64,000 nucleotides of DNA from contig CM033109.1 of assembly GCA_019321725.1 (NCBI GenBank), forward strand, positions 16,151,993 through 16,215,992, given 5' to 3'. Positions 12,837 to 23,796 of the stretch are shown here, in pieces; position 1 is the stretch's first letter; each line of letters opens with the position of its first letter. A program made the translations under genes and the position numbers. This stretch comes from Paulownia fortunei (lineage: Eukaryota > Streptophyta > Magnoliopsida > Lamiales > Paulowniaceae). The notes beneath the pieces were generated by a model. It saw only the letters and a list, made by a program, of their open reading frames with translations, ran no database searches and was not told the DNA's origin.

Positions 12837-13465
12837 TAGCTGATATTTTTCTAACTCTCAAGAAGCGATTTTCTTTTCTTCCTAAAAATGCAATTTTGAA
12901 AATTTATAAAATTAGGATTGAAAGATTGAGGATGCTTATGCACAAGGGCATCTTGGAGGACATACGATGGATAATTGAAGTAAAGGTAAAAGCATGTGAG
13001 TTTTCACATGAGTTTCCAGATTTACTTACTAGATACATGCCTGGTTTTGGTAAAAGCACATATTCAAAAAAATAAAGGGCAAAAAATTATCACAATTGTG
13101 CTAGATGGACTTGCAACACAAAGTGTCATTCTTTAGGAATGGTCTCTAAAAATCGAGAAGATAAACTTAAATTCATTATGGATGGACTGAGTAAGGAGTC
13201 TTTTGATCACATTATATTGACCCTTGTGATGCATTCATGTGGATTGGTACAATGTGTAATTCTTGATTTATGGGATCATTTCCGAAATGAATATGAGCTT
13301 TATAGTCTTGGGAATCTGACATTAAAAGACCCTATTTGCCAGTTTATAAGAAAACTGGATGGGAAGCATATCCTCGATCCATGGAGGGCATTTAAGCCAT
13401 CACTGGATGTAAAACCAGAAGAAGATGTGAGTCATAATCACAAGTACATGTACATTCATGTGTAA
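12837..13465 (+). pseudogene. Unidentified conserved ORF X in the cargo region
   Basis: I do not recognise this protein. The frame starts at an ATA codon where the sister copy has ATG (37334-37336, minus). It reads ADIFLTLKKRFSFLPKNAIL, continues through KIRIERLRMLMHKGILEDI to a stop near 13071, then resumes at 13139 as MVSKNREDKLKFIMDGLSKE and DLWDHFRNEYELYSLGNLTL for 108 codons, ending ...YIHV. The minus-strand copy keeps the same order and most residues (about 36710-37336). It lies between integrase and LOG and may be a second captured transcript, a lineage-specific accessory ORF, or a copia gag scrap (IMDGLSKESFDHIIL resembles such proteins only weakly). Confidence 0.55.
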
Positions 13466-13589
13466 GTAAGTAATTTTTAAATTTTGTGTCCTTATTTTCA
13501 ATATTTTTGACCAAAGAAAAAGACATGCAATAAATGCATTCCCTGTTCACACCTTAATAAATATCACCGTACTCACTTATTTTTGCACA

Positions 13590-13647
13590 ACTTATTTTCA
13601 AAAAAAAAAAGGAAAAAAAAAGAAAAATAAAAATAAAAAAAATAAAA
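13590..13647 (+). repeat. A-rich tract immediately upstream of LOG
   Basis: Almost pure A with a few G and T, ending at the degenerate LOG start codon. The minus-strand copy has the matching T-rich run at 36540-36575. It sits downstream of ORF X and may be the remains of that module's poly(A) tail or part of a LOG 5' leader; the sequence cannot decide. Confidence 0.7.
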
Positions 13648-14548
13648 GGTTCTTCAACTCGCAAATTCAATTGCATTTATGTTTTTTGTGGATCCAATGT
13701 AGGAAAAATAGTGAGTTTATATGGGCAGTTAATAACCTTGGTAGAACTTTAGCAGAAAGAAAAAATCATTTAGTATATGGGGGAGGCAGTTTGGGGTTAG
13801 TGGGGAGTGTTGCTATTTCTGCTTATGTAGGAGGAGTCAAAGTTATGTGAGTTATCCCAAATCTTTAACAGTACAGAATATCACATGCATGACCATTGAA
13901 GATGAGCTAAAAGTGTCACATACTCAGGACTGAATGCCTAACATGTTAAATAATGCGGATGCATTCATCATTCTACCTGGTGGTTTTGGTACACTAGAGG
14001 AATTATTCCAAGTTGTCTCTTGGGCACAACTCCACATTCACCAAAAACCTATATGCATTCTTAATGTTAATGGTTTTTATGATAATTTGCTATCTTTTGT
14101 AGATCATGCTGTGAAAAAAAGTTTTATTTCACCATCTGTGAGAAGAATTTTCATTTCTGCTCCTACACCTGACCAGCTGATTGATCAACTTCTAGCATAT
14201 ATGCCAGAACCTAACCCGCTACAATATGATTGTTGTATATAAATGGACCTGATCTATCTATTATGAGCATAGGAAAGAATAGAATAGCAGGTCTACCGAT
14301 TCTACTATATGAGTTATAAGAGCTCTTGTTGTTATGCTTTATAGCTTCTCTTTATAAACTTTATCTCCTCTTTTAAGGGCTCCTAAAAGGGCTTGATAGA
14401 GCTAGTTAAAGCTACTTCCTTTTTAGAATACTAGACCCTCTGGACCAATTTCTAGATGTTGTTTTTCGCTTTGTGATAGCACGAGGGCTGCCTCCTCATG
14501 TCCAACAGGAATAATGGTCGAAAACGCAAATTGAATTTGACTCTCAGT
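13642..14548 (+). pseudogene. LOG: Captured LOG gene (cytokinin riboside 5'-monophosphate phosphoribohydrolase), copy 1
   Basis: LOG enzymes release free active cytokinin from its nucleotide, in the cytosol. The frame shows GSSTRKFNCIYVFCGSN, then LVYGGGSLGL, VIPK, and from 13934 an open stretch of 102 codons with the catalytic motif PGGFGTLEE (13976-14002), SWAQLHIHQKPICILNVNG and PTPDQLIDQLLAYMPEPNP. The family tail (NNGRKRKLNLTLSL then stop, ending 14548) is present but separated by about 255 extra bases. Plant LOG genes have several introns; this copy has none, so it came through RNA. Disabling changes are start ATG to ATA, a stop in VKVM*VIP, a one-base deletion after VIP, a stop before MPNML and the insertion. 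Codons 30-215 of a usual ~215-residue LOG are otherwise covered. Identity is sure, function is lost. Confidence 0.93.
14220..14490 (+). other. About 255-bp insertion within the LOG C-terminal coding region
   Basis: From PEP to the stop codon copy 1 takes 345 bases while the sister copy takes 90. The extra sequence starts near GCTACAATATGATTG and ends near GAGGGCTGCCTCC. I see no clear terminal inverted repeats, and the exact edges and any target duplication are not resolvable by eye. It postdates the split of the two copies. Confidence 0.7.
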
Positions 14549-15549
14549 TTGTGATACTTATTGTTAATGATTTCTTCTAATATTATGTGTTTTTTTTGTT
14601 GTTTCAGCTTTATTTTTTTAGCCACACTTCAGGTGATATCTTTCAAACTTTACTTTTCTATCTATTTTTAACATTGGGGACAATGTCTCGATTAGGTTGG
14701 GGAGATGAATAGTTGATATCATGACTTCTGTGTTCAATGTATTTTTTCTAGTATTTTATTTCAAAAAAATAAAATAAAAAATTCAAGTGTGTTTTTTGAT
14801 GGGTCCATTAAAATCATGAAAAATGGTGGCGGAGTAAAGGGTAATTGTAACATGGCAAGTTTGTGAAATTTTTAACAAACATTTGGGAATTACCATTTTT
14901 TTTAATTTTTTTGAGTCGTAGAGGTTATTCCAACTTCAATGATTAAAATTAACCATGAATAATGTGGTTTGATTGATGATGAGTGTTATTTTGGACTTTG
15001 ATGTTGTTATTTGGTTAATATATTTTTATGATAATTATACTTAATTTTTTTTTCACAAATAGTTGTGTTATTCAGTGTGAAGACAATCATGTTAAATAGG
15101 AAGTTCTTATGCTCTTGCTCTGATCGTCACTTGGAACATCACTTGGTCTGTCGAGGCGAACGACTGATAGTACACAACTAAAAAAATTATTAAGGCATTA
15201 GGCTTTCTAGTACCATCGCCAAATCAGCTTGTTCCCCATATGATGTTTCAAGAGAACATCCCCCTAGTGAACCACTTTGAGCCTTTTAATAAATAAATAT
15301 TTTTTTGTAACCATATCTTTTTGCCTAGCCTAAATATACTATTATCCAACCCTTATTCTAAAAATGATTGGAGTTTAAGAGAATTCCATTGATAGTGCAA
15401 AATTATAAAAGAAATTCAGGTTGTAATAGAAGATATGTATGGAAGAGTTTCTCTTAAAAAAAGAAGAGAAAAATATTTTAAAAAATAGAAAAGAAAAAAT
15501 AAATTGCAAAGTGCTACGAGTTGCAACTAAAAATGAGATGTTGCAAGAT
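14549..15549 (+). other. Noncoding 3' region of the Athila-like element
   Basis: No coding signal. It contains the block ACATTGGGGACAATGTCTC near 14672, a conserved feature of Athila/Tat 3' regions, and matches 34870-35887 of the minus copy in reverse. It ends at the target site of the solo LTR. Confidence 0.75.
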
Positions 15550-15554
15550 GAATA
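15550..15554. repeat. TSD GAATA of the nested solo LTR (left)
   Basis: GAATA precedes TGTAACACCCCC and recurs exactly at 18444-18448 after ...GGGTATCATA. The minus copy of the host element carries the uninterrupted site near 34818-34855. Confidence 0.92.
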
Positions 15555-18443
15555 TGTAACACCCCCATTACTACACAACTAGATATATATTATAATTTAA
15601 CATGATACAACCTGTGTGCATGCATGGAATATTTTTTTGTAACACTTTAAGAAAAGATAAATCACTTCTTACATGAACAACCCTGTTTAAAATACTTTCT
15701 AATACATGTCACGTATATAGCAGGATCGGTATTTATATAAAAGCACAACACCCACAACGACCCAATATTTACATACTTATTTACAGTAAAGTTTTAAAAG
15801 TGAAATATAGTACCAGTCTAAAAATATAATACAACAAACTCAAAATATAACAAGCCAACAAAATAGCCCAACAGGTCGTCATCCATGTACACACTCTTTC
15901 AGACACTTGTAGGAGCTCCAACCTCCGCCCAGCCAATAAAAGATGCTTCAGGTATCGTCGTACTTACCTACAATACATAAACTATATGAGCCAATGCTCA
16001 GCAAGTAAAGATTATGCATGTCAAAGAATAATCCACAATATCAAGTCATGCAACTCAAAATGCTATGCTCACAATGCAATTTTATGCATCAAAATATTTC
16101 TCTCAAAATCATTTCTTTCTTGGGCCCCTGACCAACGCTACTATCCCATGCACCGGAAAAGAGTTCTTTATACCGCCATAATCCAATGGCCAATTATCAT
16201 ATAAGCATGCAAATCTATGCATACTCATACGCATGCAAATCCATGAACGTGAACCTGCAAATTCATGCATAAAACCATGCAAATCCATGCATGCTTCGGT
16301 GCACTAGTAGTGGTCAACAAAACATTTTTCTTTCTCTGAATCATGCCGTGCAATGCAAGATTTATCACAATGCTAGTATATGTTGCATGCACGTGCTAAT
16401 GACAATGCCCATGTATGTATACTCAATTGAGAGCCCTCTACTATGCACATATGATTTATGATATTACATATAATTCACACATCTACTATGTCTATGTATT
16501 GTAGTTGCAAATGAATCTTTACTTACCTTTCACTTGGTTGGTGGCTTAGTCTAAATTTGTTTAGTATTTCTTTCCAACCTTAGATGTAAAATAGCCTGTA
16601 ATATTACCCAACATCAAGCACCATTCCCAATTTGGCATGTTGAAAGCACAAAATCTCATACTAGACCTTAAACACGAAGCTATAAGCTAACAATCAAGCT
16701 TTCACAAACTAGAACCCAATATAGCCCCTCAAATACCTCAATTTCTCATCTTAAATACATGCAAACATCATGTAATTGAAGTATTAGAACTCTAATAGCA
16801 TGTGCCTAATTGTTAACACTCAATAGCAACATGTCTAGGTTGAAACATGCTAAGTGATCAAATGTGGCAGATTCACATTTTCATATTTTCTTGCTGTCAA
16901 GTTTAGTTGCATGATAATTTTAACATCCCTAAGCATATCCAATCACTCCCAAATTTTTACCACACTTATAAAACATGTATATAAATGTATCCATATCATA
17001 GAATTGCTAAAAATCACGGATATAACTTTCCAAGTTCAGCTCTCTTCACGACATACTGAAACAGATTGTTTCCTACCGTGACAGTTTTGCACACTTCATG
17101 ACATTAATGGTTTTGGCACCATTAAGTATATTCAATCACTCCAACATTTTCACCATACTTAGATAAAATATATAAGGAGATAACTAGGTCATAATATTAC
17201 CAAAAATAATGGATTTAGCTCCCTTAATTCAGTTTCCTTCACAGCACAACAAAACAGATTTTGCTATTTTGGCAGTTTGAGTGTTTCTCCAATATCATTC
17301 TCTATTTCAATTTCCAACTGATAAATATTCATTCCAGTACTCTGAACTCATATATGGTCATGTAAATGGTAATAATTATAGGTTTTATTCAACATACCAT
17401 ACACTTTTGAAGCCTAAAACACAAGAAAACAGTAAGATGACAGTTTCTGCCACAAGCATTTCCTATTAAGTGTTTGTCATCAAAAACCCTTTCTTTGTGC
17501 ACCAAAGTCTAACTAAAAACTTCTTAACACTTTTATAAGAGATATTGAAAGCTTAATAAACAATAAAACCATTCATAATAATCTGAAAACCAAAGGCAAA
17601 ACTGTAGATAAGTGTTACCTATGCAGATTTTGAGGTTAACTTGATGGTAATCACTTCTCCTTTGCTTTTCTTGCTTGGAATCAATTTGGATCACTTGGAG
17701 ACCTTAAGGTGTGTGTTTGGAAGATGAAAATGGCTGAAATGAGGGTCTGGTCGTTGCTTAAGGGTGAAGGGTTTGAGGTGTTAGCTTGAGATGTTAGCTT
17801 AAGCTTAATAAGAAAGCATGAGGTGGCAAGTAAATAGCAAAATTTGATTTTCTCCCTTATCTTGCAGCCCTAATCTTGTGTGTCTCACCTATTTTTATTT
17901 GGTTGCAACCTATCTTAGTCACCATTCATTCCCATAGTTATTTCCTATGTCCGTTCATTCGATCTCCAAACTGATTCACATCCGATTCTTAACGAAATAT
18001 CAAGTTTGTATTTCTAAAATCATATGCATATATGGGCCTTGTAATAGGACACTTACATCACATTATATCATGTCTAATATCCCAAGTATGTTAATTTACA
18101 AATATATACTTTTGAAATAACTTGATCAAATCAAATTAAACCGTATAAGCTTACTAGTAACACTTTTAACACTTCCAAAATTATAACTTATATATCCCAT
18201 CTATATCTAATATTGATCCACCTCATTTTCTTCTTATTTCAATATAAAACCAACTACTTAGATTAGAAAATTCAATAACTAATACCATGCAAGAACTTCA
18301 GAATTTAGTTTAATATTCTAGAATGTCGTATAAAATGAAATAAATTATGCAATATCAATAGAAATGCAAATAGCATATAAAATTAACACGTAATGCATGA
18401 ATCATATTTGGCCATGTGAGTAGTAAGAGGCTCGGGTATCATA
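15555..18443 (+). mobile_element. Solo LTR of the TGTAACACC family (copy 1)
   Basis: A 2889-bp LTR runs from TGTAACACCCCCATTACTAC to ...GGCTCGGGTATCATA, flanked by a perfect 5-bp TSD with no internal retrotransposon sequence. The termini (TGTAACACC / GGTATTACA-like) are typical of chromovirus (Tekay/Del-like) LTRs. Three relatives are in the window: 19673-~21965, 29642-32196 and 54930-57953 (minus). Short open frames inside it are not genes. Lineage is inferred from termini only, because no internal domain is attached. Confidence 0.9.
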
Positions 18444-19121
18444 GAATAAGAGGGGTCCAATTCAATAACAATAGACCCCAGTATTGAAATTTGTGGAGTT
18501 TGAGAATTCTTTATTGATAAACTCTATGTCTCTAATTCCATGAAGTTTTTAAAATCTTTGTTGCATCTTATCCTTTTATTTCTTAGCTACATTACTTCCC
18601 TTTCGTTCCATTACAACCTTTGTTGAAGACCTTTTGATTTCGTGTGGTGCCTTCAGTGTAGTGGAGATTTTCACCAAAGGAAGAGCCTATGATGTTTAAC
18701 TTTTCTGTTAGAGATTGAATGATGGTTTTTGTAAGGTTTTATGAGAATTCACTTATTTGAAGCGTGCATAGTTTCATCACTATTGACATTAACTATTCAC
18801 ACACACACTGGAGTATGCTTATTGTGGAAATGTATTGACTTTTGAATGACTAAGAGTTAAACTCAACACTTGTTTGATTTAATTTCCATATTACTTTGTT
18901 GCTTCATGAGAATAATAGTTGGAAGATAGTTATTATAGGTGTTTATGGGTATCACTCCTGGAAACCTTCACGAGACTATAACTCGTCCTCTATAGGCCAC
19001 CTAGGGGTTTAAAAGCTTGTTGCATATGCTAAATGCAATCGTGATTTCCTACGAAAGTAGATTAGTTTAGGTTTATTTTAGGCTTACTCGAGGACAAGCA
19101 AGGGTTAAGTGTATGGGAATT
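18444..19121 (+). other. Athila-like 3' noncoding region and polypurine tract
   Basis: After the TSD, the host element continues (AGAGGGGTCCAATTC...) and matches 34150-34830 of the minus copy in reverse. It ends with CTCGAGGACAAGCAAGGGTT and the purine tract GTGTATGGGAATT (19109-19121) directly before the 3' LTR. The tract primes plus-strand synthesis; the minus copy has the better-preserved GCGTGGGGGAATT. Confidence 0.85.
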
Positions 19122-19672
19122 TGATAAGTGCATATTTTGGCATATTTTTGTATCAAATCCTTTATATTTTTCTTACTTTATTCTTATTAATATTATTGTT
19201 TTATTAATATTTTGTGTTTGAGAATCAATGAAAGCATGTTTCCAAACTTGTGCAGTTTTTGTGTTTTGAGCATAACTTCATGATCAAAAGCACTATGGAC
19301 CTAAAGCTTGTTTCATTTGAAAGCCAAGATATAGAAGTACAATTTTATGTTGGAAGCTCAGCCCAATTCAGTCTTGATTATAGCAGAAAAGTCATCCAAG
19401 TGGTTGTACAAAATAGATCACCAAAATTCGGATAAGAGTTCAGCCCAATATTGACTTATTTGACCAATTGGGTCATATCGCTTATGTCTAAATTTGTTTT
19501 GGGCTAAAATTTGAATATGTTATACAGAAAGAGTAAATAAATAAGTTTACTGAAGATAAGATTGTGATTAAATGTGTTAAAATAGTAAAAACATAGGCTG
19601 CAAGTTGTTGCTCCTGTTAAAGGATGACTCTTGGACATGATTCAGTAATTTAACCATATCCCCTTCATCCGA

Positions 19673-21965
19673 TGTAACACCCCAATTACTACAAAACTAT
19701 ATATATAGTATAATTTAACATGATAGAGCCTGTGTGCATGCATTATTATTATTTTTTCCTATAACATATTAATAAAAAATAAATTTTTCCCACTCACAGA
19801 CTAATATATATACCTACAGAGGACCCATAACAATCATAATATTTATATACCCGTGTACATAAAAGTTATAAAAGTAACACATTATACAAATTCCAAAACC
19901 TAATACAATAGACTACAAAATCAAATAAGTTAACAATCAACCCAACAGGTCGTCATCCATGTACACTGATCCTCAGAACCTGTAGGAACCCCAACAGCTT
20001 ACCTAGTAAGTCCATGGTATCAAGTATCACCAGACTCACCTACAATGCATAAACTATATGAGCTAACGCTCAGCAAGTAAAGATTATGCATGTCAAAGAA
20101 TAATCCACAATATCAAGTCATGCATCTCAAAATGCTATGCCCACAATGCAATTCCATGCATCAAAACATTTCTCTCAAAATCATTTCTTTCTTGGGCCCT
20201 GACCAAATGCTACTATCCCATGCACCGAAAAAGAGTTCTGCACATTGCCATAATCCAATGGCATACGCATGCAAATCCATGCATGCAAACCTACAAATCC
20301 ATGCATGCTTCGGTTCACTAGTAGTGGTCAGTAAAATATTTTCCTTTCTCAGAATCATGTCGTGCAATGCACGATTTATCACAATGCTTGTGTATGATGT
20401 ATGCACATGCCAATGCCCATGTATGTATGCTCAATAGACAGTAATGCATGCCCTCTGCTACGCACATATGATCAATGATATTACATATAAATCACACATT
20501 TACTATGTCTATGCATTGTAGTTGCACATGAATCTTTACTTACCTTTGATCGGTTGTGTGTTACTCCTAGGTTTCTTAAGTATTACTCCCCAACCCTAGA
20601 TGTGAAACAATCTGTAAAAATATAAGATATCAATCACCATCCTCAATTAACAAGTTCATTATACCTAATGTAGTATAAAGATCTTGAATCTCAATTTAAC
20701 TAAACAAGCTTACCACTTAGAAACTATAACCGAATACAACCTTCTACGTACCTTTGTTCCACATCTTAAATGTATACTAACAACATTTCCCTAAATGTTA
20801 GGGATCAAATGCACCACATCTATGCTGGAACATGTTAATGAACCAAATGGGACAGATTCACCACTTCACATTTTCTTGCTGCCACATTAATTTGCATGAT
20901 GATTTTGACACCCTTAGACATATTCATTCACTCCACAATTTTTATCACACTTATATAACATCAAAAAAAATGTAACCATGTCATTTAATGGCTAAAACTC
21001 ACGGATATAGCTTCCCAAGTTCAGCTCCTTTCACAACATACTGAAATAGATTTTTCCCACCGTGACAGTTTTACGCACTTCATGACATTAATGGTTTTGG
21101 CACCCTTAAGTATATTCAATCACTCCCAAATTTTCACCACACTTATATAACATATAAAAAGAGACAACCAGGTCATATAATTTCCAAAAATAATGGATTT
21201 AATACTGTAAAACAAGTCCACTTCACATAGGACAGAATTTGAAATTCGATGGTGATAGTTTTGAGCATCTCTTCAATATCATGCCCTATTTCAATTTCTA
21301 ACCGATGAAAATTTATTCCAATACTCTTAACCCATATATAAACATGTATATGATGATAATTACAGGTTTTATTCAACATACCATACACTTTTGAAGCCTA
21401 AAATACAAGAAAACAGTAAGGAGACAGTTTCTGCCACAAGTATTTCCTATTAAGTGTTTGTCATCAAAAACCCTTTCTTTGTGCACCAAAGTCTAACTAA
21501 AAACTTCCTAACACTTTATAAGATATATTTAAATCTTAGTAAATAATAAAATCATTCAGAATAATCTGAAAACCAAAGGCAAAACCGTAGATAAGTGTTA
21601 CCTATGCAGATTTTGAGGTTAAACTTGATGGTAATCACTTCTCCTTTGCTTTTCTTGCTTTTATTTCAACTTGGAATCAATTTGGAGCACTTGGATACCT
21701 TAAGGTGTGTATTTGGAAGATGAAAATGGCTGAAATGAAGCTCTGGTCATGGCTTAAGGGTGAAGGGTTTGAGGTGTTAGCTTGAGATGTTAACTTGAGC
21801 TTAATATGAAAGCATAAGGTGGCAAAGCTTGAGGTGGCATGTAATGGTATAATCTGATTTTCTCTCATATCTTGCAGCCCTAATCTTGTGTGTCTCACAT
21901 ATTCTTATTTGGTTGCAACCTATCTTAGTCACCATTCATTCCCATAGGTAATTCCTATGTCCGTT
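19673..21965 (+). mobile_element. TGTAACACC-family LTR, 3'-truncated (copy 2)
   Basis: Begins TGTAACACCCCAATTACTAC after CTTCATCCGA and is collinear with copy 1 up to TTCCTATGTCCGTT, where copy 1 goes on for about 470 more bases. The break returns straight into the host LTR, so a deletion removed the LTR's 3' end together with adjoining host sequence. No TSD can therefore be seen. Confidence 0.85.
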
Positions 21966-22182
21966 TGTATGTTTTCTTTAGGGGGGGGGGTAGAGGGTTT
22001 CTTTAGGCTAAGTTTTCTAGTTTGTATGTTTTCTAGTAATGTAAGTTTTTTAGTAGTAATAGAAATGCATTATCTAGTTTCTCTTATATTTTTAGTCTTT
22101 GCTACTTTTATTATGTCTTTCTAAACTTCATTTTGCTCAGGAAAAAGGGTTAACCTCTTGATGGAGGAAGATGAATGGTTAT

Positions 22183-22306
22183 AAGGGTAGAAAATATTTA
22201 AATATGTTGTATTATTATTTTGAGTTTTGATCTAAACCCTGCTTAAGGGTAGAAAATATTTAAATATGTTGTATTATTATTTTGAGTTTTGATCTAAACC
22301 CTGCTT
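22183..22306. repeat. 62-bp tandem duplication in the 3' LTR
   Basis: Two essentially identical 62-base units (22183-22244, 22245-22306), each starting AAGGGTAGAAAATATTTAAA and ending AACCCTGCTT. The 5' LTR and sister copy have one unit, so it arose after insertion. Confidence 0.9.
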
Positions 22307-22856
22307 GTTTTGTGATGATTCTTGATTTGTGTATTTTTAATGGCACAACAAATACTTGAGTTCATTTAGCTTATTTTACGATTTTACCCCAGCGACTTCT
22401 AATGTGAAACCTTGATTTGTTGTTGACGAAGGTGTGCATAAATACTTGATCCCATAAATAAGTGTTGGTATTAAGAGATAATTTGCAATAGTAAGACAAT
22501 ACCATGATTACCTTACTGCATGAGATATTGGATAATATCTTCCCATTAGAACCTTCATTATGTATGGATTCCAATAGTAGCAATTAATAGAGGTAAAAAG
22601 AATAAATAACCATTTATCTCTCCAAAACTCAAGGGTGGATCTTAATCCTCATTACTTTTATTACTTTGGGTTTTCTTTAGTTACAACATACATTAATTGT
22701 TCATATATTTTAATTCACATAAATCTCATTTTTTTAGAAATATAAACTTGAATTCTTCAAACAACTTCCCTGTGGATCGTCCTTGGACTCACGAGAAATT
22801 TATTACTTAATACAACCTGCACTTGGGTTTGCAAACTTAAAGTTTGTAGCAAATTC

Positions 22857-23791
22857 CAAGAACCTCATTATGCATGAAAACACCTAGCAAGTAATCATAG
22901 GAAACTAGTCTAAGGTGAAATAACAAGTAAATCTATTTCAGTTGCGAGTACCATACACGTACGGTACTCCTTTCAATAGCTAATCTCCCGATTGAATCTA
23001 GGGCATGGATTATAAGTCAAAACCCTAAATAAATTTAATAACTGTGATCCCATTTCAAGTTCCAATAATTCCTGATGAATCACGATTCATCCTGCTTTGA
23101 CTGAAGTCTTTGAATCATGAACTATGAAAATACATGAGATTTTCTTATTTAAAAAGACAAGTGTTGAATTTTATGTTGGCTACTAACAAATCTCTATGCA
23201 CACCAGTGTAACACCCAACATACCCCATTTGTGATTGTCAAGTAATCAGAAAATATATCAAAGTGATGTAGGATACACACAAGGCTATCATCGTGCCTCA
23301 AGTCCGAGGACTAGCCGTGTACCATCAGAATACATAAATTCTTATTTCGACAGGTAAAGGCTCCAACTAAGAATTTCTTGTGAGCCATGTTCGGTGTACT
23401 TATTCCCTAACAAGCACCCACATACATGAACTTGCGTCTCTACACTAATGCCAATGGAATGCGACATCCTCATCTCACGAGCATGCATCGTATGTGCGAG
23501 TCTTACTGAGATATTTGATGTCCCATTTTAAAAAGCTTTCGACTCGAAATTTATTTAAGATCAAAGCATTAGAGGTATGTTCCATGATCGCCATTATATG
23601 CACGACCATGCCCCATATCTAAATTTGGTCTAAGGATTTTATCTAATGTACATAAATAAAAGATAGAAGACATAAGGTAAAGAAAATGCCTTTTTTTTAA
23701 TTAATATGATACCTAATAAGATTTTCTTTACAAAGAAAAAAAAATACAATATACCCAATCTAATTGGGGCGCTGGTCATCCTACTCTAACA
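22857..23791 (-). mobile_element. Ty1/copia solo LTR, second arm
   Basis: On the minus strand this is the 5' part of the LTR, beginning TGTTAGAGTAGGATGACCAG at 23791. It resumes after the AATTC duplication with CCAAGAACCTCATTATG, which joins in frame with 5584 of the first arm when compared with the intact LTR at 38922-41113. The outer end is followed by TCTAC (23792-23796). Confidence 0.88.
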
Positions 23792-23796
23792 TCTAC

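Larger units (their letters stand above)
5585..22851 (+). mobile_element. Full-length Athila/Tat-like retrotransposon carrying a LOG gene copy
   Basis: Both LTRs, a tRNA-Asp-type primer binding site, gag, protease, RT, RNase H, integrase, a cargo region and a polypurine tract are all present in order and flanked by a perfect 5-bp TSD (AATTC). Removing the two nested LTR insertions leaves about 12 kb, in the normal range for Athila/Tat elements. All coding parts carry stops and frameshifts, so the copy is dead. Unusually, the region between integrase and 3' LTR, where Athila elements often have an env-like ORF, holds an unidentified ORF and an intronless LOG gene. A second copy with the same cargo lies on the minus strand at 33743-42870. 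Confidence 0.9.
19122..22851 (+). repeat. 3' LTR of the Athila-like element, disrupted
   Basis: Starts TGATAAGTGCATATTTTGG and ends ...AAAGTTTGTAGCA, matching the 5' LTR. It is interrupted from 19673 to about 21965 by a TGTAACACC-family LTR. About 240 bases of the host LTR (equivalent to 6140-6380, including its TATA box) are missing at the downstream junction. A 62-bp tandem duplication lies at 22183-22306. Confidence 0.9.

Noticed and set aside
13642..14548. LOG copy 1 as a functional host gene
   Set aside because: It lacks an ATG, has internal stops, a frameshift and an insertion, and lies inside a TSD-bounded retrotransposon.
20090..20437. 115-codon open frame on the plus strand
   Set aside because: It lies wholly inside a TGTAACACC-family LTR, is broken in the sister LTRs and shows no domain.
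5585..22851. Env-like gene in the Athila element
   Set aside because: The env position is occupied by ORF X and LOG; neither shows a signal peptide or membrane segments typical of an env-like ORF.
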